Source: Candidatus Gastranaerophilales bacterium
Lineage (GTDB): Bacteria; Cyanobacteriota; Vampirovibrionia; Gastranaerophilales; Gastranaerophilaceae
NCBI GenBank assembly: GCA_900772035.1
Contig: CAAGQE010000373.1
Coordinates: 1 to 9,074, forward strand
DNA: 9,074 bases
Direction: 5' to 3'
Shown here: positions 5,569 through 9,074 of the stretch, in pieces
How the letters are laid out: each line of letters starts with the position of its first letter
Position numbering within the stretch: position 1 is the stretch's first letter
Position numbers and translations under genes: made by a program
Notes under the pieces: generated by a model
What the model was told of the DNA's origin: nothing
Seen by the model: the letters and a program-made list of their open reading frames with translations, nothing else
The model's database searches: none

Positions 5569-7329
5569 ATGAAAATAAAAACTTTTGTCACTCTATTTAT
5601 AATTTTATTAATAATTTTTCTCTCAAATTTTATCAGAAAGACTTCTTATAACGCTTTAGAAATCACGGATGAGTGCAAAATCGGGATTGATTTGAACAGA
5701 AACGGCGCAATTTCAGAAGAAGAATTTTTTGAAATAAAAGACATAACACCGCTTTGCACACCGGAAAGTTTCAAAAACCCAAAATATGCATCATTTAGCG
5801 AAAATGAACAAATTCACATAACACAAAAAACAAGAAACCTATACAGAAAATTATTTCTCAATTCAATCGTCAGAATTGATGGCAATGATATTTCAACAAA
5901 CTTTCAAAACGCTGCGGAATTAATCTTAAAAGAAGGTTTGGCAACAACAAACTCGGAAAAATACAAAGAATTTGAAAACCCCGATAAAATCAAGGAATAC
6001 AAATCTCAAGGCACAAACAAAACATTCTATCTTTTAAACACAAAAAGCAACAAATATCACAAAATCGACTGCATTTACGGTCTAAAATCACCTCACAAAA
6101 AATTCATAGACAAAGAACTTTTGCCAACAAAAGCAAAGCCTTGCAAATATTGCCTTTCGCCTAACAAACCAAAACATGAGAACAAGCATTTTTCAAAAAA
6201 CAACAAACTCACCGAAACGGTTTCAAGACAAGGAAATATCGAAATAATCAACACTATCGGCGCAGAAGTCTTTAAGCCGTCTTCAAAATGCGACAATAAG
6301 ATGTGCCTTTCTTTGAAAAATGAAATCAACAATGCAAAATCGACAATAGATATGGCGGTTTACGACATTTCAAACCAACCCGAAATAATCAATGCTTTAA
6401 TCAAAGCGAAACAAAGAGGGGTTAAAATTAGAATAGCGACAGACAAATCATACGATGCAAAAAAGAAAGACATCCTCCCTGTTTCAAAACAATTTGCCAC
6501 TTTCATAATCGACGATTCAAAGCCGAAAAAAGATTCAAGAAGATTGATGCATAACAAATTCTTCATTTTCGACAACGAAAAAGTTTGGACAGGTAGTGCA
6601 AATATTACCGATACAGGCTTGTCAGGCTTTAACACAAATAGTGTCATTCTTATCAAATCAAAAGAAATCGCACAAATTTACACAAACGAATTTAACAATT
6701 TTGTAAACCAAAAATTTCACTCCGCAAAGAGCAAAACAAACATAAAAACGATTACCCTTAACAATTCAAAGGTCACGGTATATTTTTCACCGCAAGACAC
6801 ACCGATAGACACGGCGATTATTCCTTGCATAAAAAATGCAAAGAAAAGCATTTGCCTACCGTCTTTTATCATAACCCATCGCGGTTTTGCGGAAGAACTT
6901 GTTAAAGCAAAAAAGCGCGGAGCAGATGTAAAAGTTATCATCGACGCGACAAGTGCAAGAAACAAATACTCGACACATACCTATATGAGAAATAACGGAA
7001 TTGCAGTAAAAACCGAAAACTTTGCGGGAAAAGTCCACACAAAATCCGTCATAATCGATGACAAAATTGTATTTATAGGCTCAATGAATTTTACAAAAAG
7101 CGGGAATGTATACAATGACGAAAACTGCATAAAAATCGAAAATCCGCAAATAGCAAGGTTTATGAAGAACGACTTTTACAAAATATGGAACAAAATTCCG
7201 AACAAATATCTTCAAAGAGACCCTGCGCCCGAAAGTTACGAATCGGTCGGCTCTTGTTTTGACGGTGTTGACAATGATTTTGACGGACTGATAGATATGA
7301 ATGACAGCGGATGCAAAATAAAAAAATGA
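5569..7329 (+). CDS. Secreted or anchored phospholipase-D superfamily protein with two HKD motifs
   Basis: This 586-residue protein starts with a lysine-flanked hydrophobic segment (about residues 4-22), a signal peptide or membrane anchor, so it acts outside the cytoplasm. Residues 41-52 form a complete EF-hand calcium loop (D41, N43, N45, G46, I48, E52). H164, C168, C192 and C195 form a YH-x3-C ... C-x2-C pattern resembling the small Ada-like zinc motif found next to extracellular nuclease domains. Two phospholipase-D repeats follow: HNKFFIFD (H328, K330, D335) and HTKSVIID (H490, K492, D497), each with a GSxN segment after it. Two HKD motifs build one active site that cuts phosphodiester bonds in DNA or phospholipid; the substrate cannot be told from sequence. 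The C-terminus carries a Cys-bracketed DGVDNDFDGLID segment (C563-C582), probably calcium-binding. There is no ribosome site before the ATG, consistent with a leaderless mRNA. Confidence 0.9.
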   Translation: MKIKTFVTLFIILLIIFLSNFIRKTSYNALEITDECKIGIDLNRNGAISEEEFFEIKDITPLCTPESFKNPKYASFSENEQIHITQKTRNLYRKLFLNSIVRIDGNDISTNFQNAAELILKEGLATTNSEKYKEFENPDKIKEYKSQGTNKTFYLLNTKSNKYHKIDCIYGLKSPHKKFIDKELLPTKAKPCKYCLSPNKPKHENKHFSKNNKLTETVSRQGNIEIINTIGAEVFKPSSKCDNKMCLSLKNEINNAKSTIDMAVYDISNQPEIINALIKAKQRGVKIRIATDKSYDAKKKDILPVSKQFATFIIDDSKPKKDSRRLMHNKFFIFDNEKVWTGSANITDTGLSGFNTNSVILIKSKEIAQIYTNEFNNFVNQKFHSAKSKTNIKTITLNNSKVTVYFSPQDTPIDTAIIPCIKNAKKSICLPSFIITHRGFAEELVKAKKRGADVKVIIDATSARNKYSTHTYMRNNGIAVKTENFAGKVHTKSVIIDDKIVFIGSMNFTKSGNVYNDENCIKIENPQIARFMKNDFYKIWNKIPNKYLQRDPAPESYESVGSCFDGVDNDFDGLIDMNDSGCKIKK

Positions 7330-7347
7330 GGAGAATTAATCTCCTCA
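7327..7347. terminator. Bidirectional terminator between converging genes
   Basis: TGAGGAGA (7327-7334) and TCTCCTCA (7340-7347) are perfect reverse complements around ATTAA. An A run on the left becomes a long T run for minus-strand transcription, and AAATTTT follows on the plus side. The stem includes the TGA stop codon of the phospholipase-D gene, and the LptD-like gene ends four bases to the right at 7352. It should serve both genes, more strongly the minus-strand one. Confidence 0.8.
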
Positions 7348-7351
7348 AATT

Positions 7352-9074
7352 TTATAAACCTCTTTTCATCAATTCTTGCTGTTGAATGAACGGAGCAAGG
7401 TTATTGTTGATTTGTTGATGAAGTTCTTTTTGATCCTGCATTTCGATTTCGTCTTCTTCAATACCGTCACCGTTTGCGGGAATTACTTCTTTCGGATACA
7501 AGGTTGACCTGTCGAACTTAGGATTTGTAGCAGGGAATACCTTATATCTTACGTTGTTAAACGTTCTTTTTATCCAAGGAATATTTTCGTTTTCACCCAT
7601 TAAAGTATCCGGATTAAGAACAGTCGCTTGTTTAAAGGCAATATCCATATCTTTTGTACCCAACAACATTGTGAAGTAGAAATTTGTCGATTGACGGTAA
7701 GCGTCGTAGCCGAGAGTAAACTTCGCTTCTTCGGGACCAATACTTACAAGGAACATATTTTCTTGCAAGAAATCATGCGGCTTGTTGTTTCTGGGTTCAT
7801 GCGAATAAGATTCTCTGCCCATCAAAGACATTGACGCCAAATATCCGATGCTCAAATACTTATTAAGTTTGAGTGTTTCATAGATTTGGAGGTTCGACTT
7901 ACCGTAGTAGTAATCGTCGAATGCAAACGGAGTTTTACCCGTTACACCGCTTTGGAAATAAGTAACGTTTTGTGACCAACGTTTGTAAGTTGTCGTTACA
8001 GACGGACCGATTCTTACGACCCCGAAAGTATCACCGGTCGTATATTGAGACAATGAAGACTGTCCGATGATGCCTAAATCCATTGAGAACGTGTTTGCTT
8101 TGTTTGTGTAAGTCAACAACTTCTTGGAAAGTTGAGCCATCCATCTCAAACGACCTTCGGTGTATTTGCTGATACTTGCGTGGTCTGCATAAGCACCTGC
8201 CGAAATTCTGTGTTCAAAATTTGCAGCCAAATCGCGGATGTAATACGAACCTTTGTATTCCAAATCAAGTCCGTATCTCGGACGTCTGCTTCCCATAAAC
8301 CATTGCGAAACGTATGTATTTTGAGAATAGTTCAATCTCAAATTATCGGTAATTGATTGATAACCTCTTAACAAGAATTTATTTTCCGCGCTGCCGTACA
8401 ACAATTCGGTAGTATTTGAAGCACTCATATATTGAGCAGCACCGCCGACACCGAACTTACTTTCTTTTGTTGAATAAACAAGCAACGGAGCGAGTCTTAA
8501 TGTTGACGAAAGCGGAGTGTTCAAAACAATAGAAGGTCCGACATACATACCGACGAGTTTTTCGCTGCCGATTTCAGGAACATTTGTTTGCATATAAGCC
8601 TGTTCCTTATCGGTAACCAATCTGATAGAGGGCAACATGCCGAGTTTGAACTTTTTATAATATACGCTGACATCTTTGAGTTTTACGACGTTGTGTCCGT
8701 CCTCGGAAGAAACGTGAATTTTCTTAACTTTCAACTTAACGACCGTCGGCTCGGGCTGTTGAACGTAACTGCCCTCAAGGTTTGACATAATCGTACCCAT
8801 TGAGTTAACAACATTTTGCCCGCCGATTAAAATTCTCTTATCTTCAATAATGTTTGCAACACCGTCGTACTCTTCGACTTTGTCGGGATAAACGTATGCT
8901 TCTTCTGCCTTAACTCTGACGGAATAGTTTGAAGCAACTGGCTTTTGAATCCAACCGTGCGCGGTTGTCATATCAATATTTACGAAATCCCCCGTTGTAA
9001 CGTTATCGGCTTGAATAATTTTAACGTTGTCATAAGCTCTGACAGTATTGATTTCGTGGTTTAAAATCAACTTG
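7352..9074 (-). CDS. LptD/OstA-like outer-membrane protein, C-terminal part (5' end outside window)
   Basis: There are 573 visible residues ending at TAA 7354-7352. The frame runs off the right edge, so the TTG at 9070 is not the true start; signal peptide and first residues are missing. The first 150 or so visible residues are a run of short strands (VRAYDNVKIIQADNVTTGD, then VEEYDGVANI) typical of the OstA/LptA periplasmic beta-jellyroll. DVSVYYKKFKLGMLP resembles the strand leading into the LptD barrel. The next 320 or so residues alternate polar and aromatic residues (for example SIGYLASMSLMG, FYFTMLLGT), as expected for a transmembrane beta-barrel. The last 100 or so are charged, with a Gln/Asn-rich tail. 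LptD inserts lipopolysaccharide into the outer leaflet, which implies an outer membrane. The distant cyanobacterial LptD-like family (DUF3769) is an equally good label. GC is much higher than in the AT-rich island genes, consistent with core chromosome. Confidence 0.75.
   Translation of the reverse strand, partial: KLILNHEINTVRAYDNVKIIQADNVTTGDFVNIDMTTAHGWIQKPVASNYSVRVKAEEAYVYPDKVEEYDGVANIIEDKRILIGGQNVVNSMGTIMSNLEGSYVQQPEPTVVKLKVKKIHVSSEDGHNVVKLKDVSVYYKKFKLGMLPSIRLVTDKEQAYMQTNVPEIGSEKLVGMYVGPSIVLNTPLSSTLRLAPLLVYSTKESKFGVGGAAQYMSASNTTELLYGSAENKFLLRGYQSITDNLRLNYSQNTYVSQWFMGSRRPRYGLDLEYKGSYYIRDLAANFEHRISAGAYADHASISKYTEGRLRWMAQLSKKLLTYTNKANTFSMDLGIIGQSSLSQYTTGDTFGVVRIGPSVTTTYKRWSQNVTYFQSGVTGKTPFAFDDYYYGKSNLQIYETLKLNKYLSIGYLASMSLMGRESYSHEPRNNKPHDFLQENMFLVSIGPEEAKFTLGYDAYRQSTNFYFTMLLGTKDMDIAFKQATVLNPDTLMGENENIPWIKRTFNNVRYKVFPATNPKFDRSTLYPKEVIPANGDGIEEDEIEMQDQKELHQQINNNLAPFIQQQELMKRGL

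Noticed and set aside
5382..5591. A 69-residue minus-strand open frame across the tRNA
   Set aside because: It reads straight through the tRNA-Ser gene and its terminator, so it is an artefact.
6093..7038. Minus-strand open frames inside the phospholipase-D gene
   Set aside because: They overlap a complete gene with two intact HKD motifs and show no coding evidence of their own.
8132..8785. Plus-strand open frames opposite the LptD-like gene (including 7628-7834, 8132-8356, 8588-8785)
   Set aside because: They lie wholly within a long, well-supported minus-strand gene, have no ribosome sites or recognisable motifs, and look like antisense shadows.
1..9074. CRISPR array
   Set aside because: No set of regularly spaced identical repeats of 20 or more bases was seen on reading through.
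9070..9074. TTG at 9070 as the start of the LptD-like gene
   Set aside because: The frame stays open to the edge and the visible sequence begins inside the jellyroll strands with no signal peptide.

Overview
The window looks like a Gram-negative, AT-rich bacterial chromosome next to a piece of accessory DNA. An LptD-type outer-membrane protein gene implies an outer membrane. The overall style (low GC, very Lys/Asn-rich proteins, a secreted phospholipase-D-fold protein ending in a Cys-bracketed Asp/Asn motif) would fit an uncultured gut lineage such as Vampirovibrionia/Gastranaerophilales. That placement is a guess from style and was not tested.

Left part (1-5436), accessory: the 3' end of an unidentified gene (to 143, +); a hairpin-rich convergent intergenic region (144-353); a minus-strand gene of an uncharacterised family broken by a one-base frameshift (354-1069); a regulatory interval with a 10-bp dyad and an extra half-site (1070-1210); a small XRE-family regulator (1211-1546, +); and a very AT-rich 1241-residue protein (1610-5335, +). 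The large protein ends in a PD-(D/E)XK nuclease core and carries what looks like a decayed second core in its N-terminal third. The regulator and large protein lie 63 bp apart on one strand and probably form a two-gene unit. A new defence or mobile-element-stability module is the most interesting reading, but it is an inference.

Boundary: a tRNA-Ser(CGA) gene on the minus strand (5437-5526) has its 3' end facing the AT-rich genes, the usual geometry of an island integrated at a tRNA 3' end. No integrase or second attachment repeat is inside the window.

Right part (5569-9074), probably core chromosome: a complete secreted or membrane-anchored phospholipase-D-superfamily protein (+), with an EF-hand loop, a Cys/His motif and two HKD motifs, converges on an LptD/OstA-like outer-membrane protein (−). 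The latter's 5' end lies beyond the window. The two genes share a bidirectional terminator. Hand counts of single 60-base lines give 11 and 13 G+C in the large gene, 21 in the phospholipase-D gene and 26 in the LptD-like gene, which supports a different origin for the large gene.
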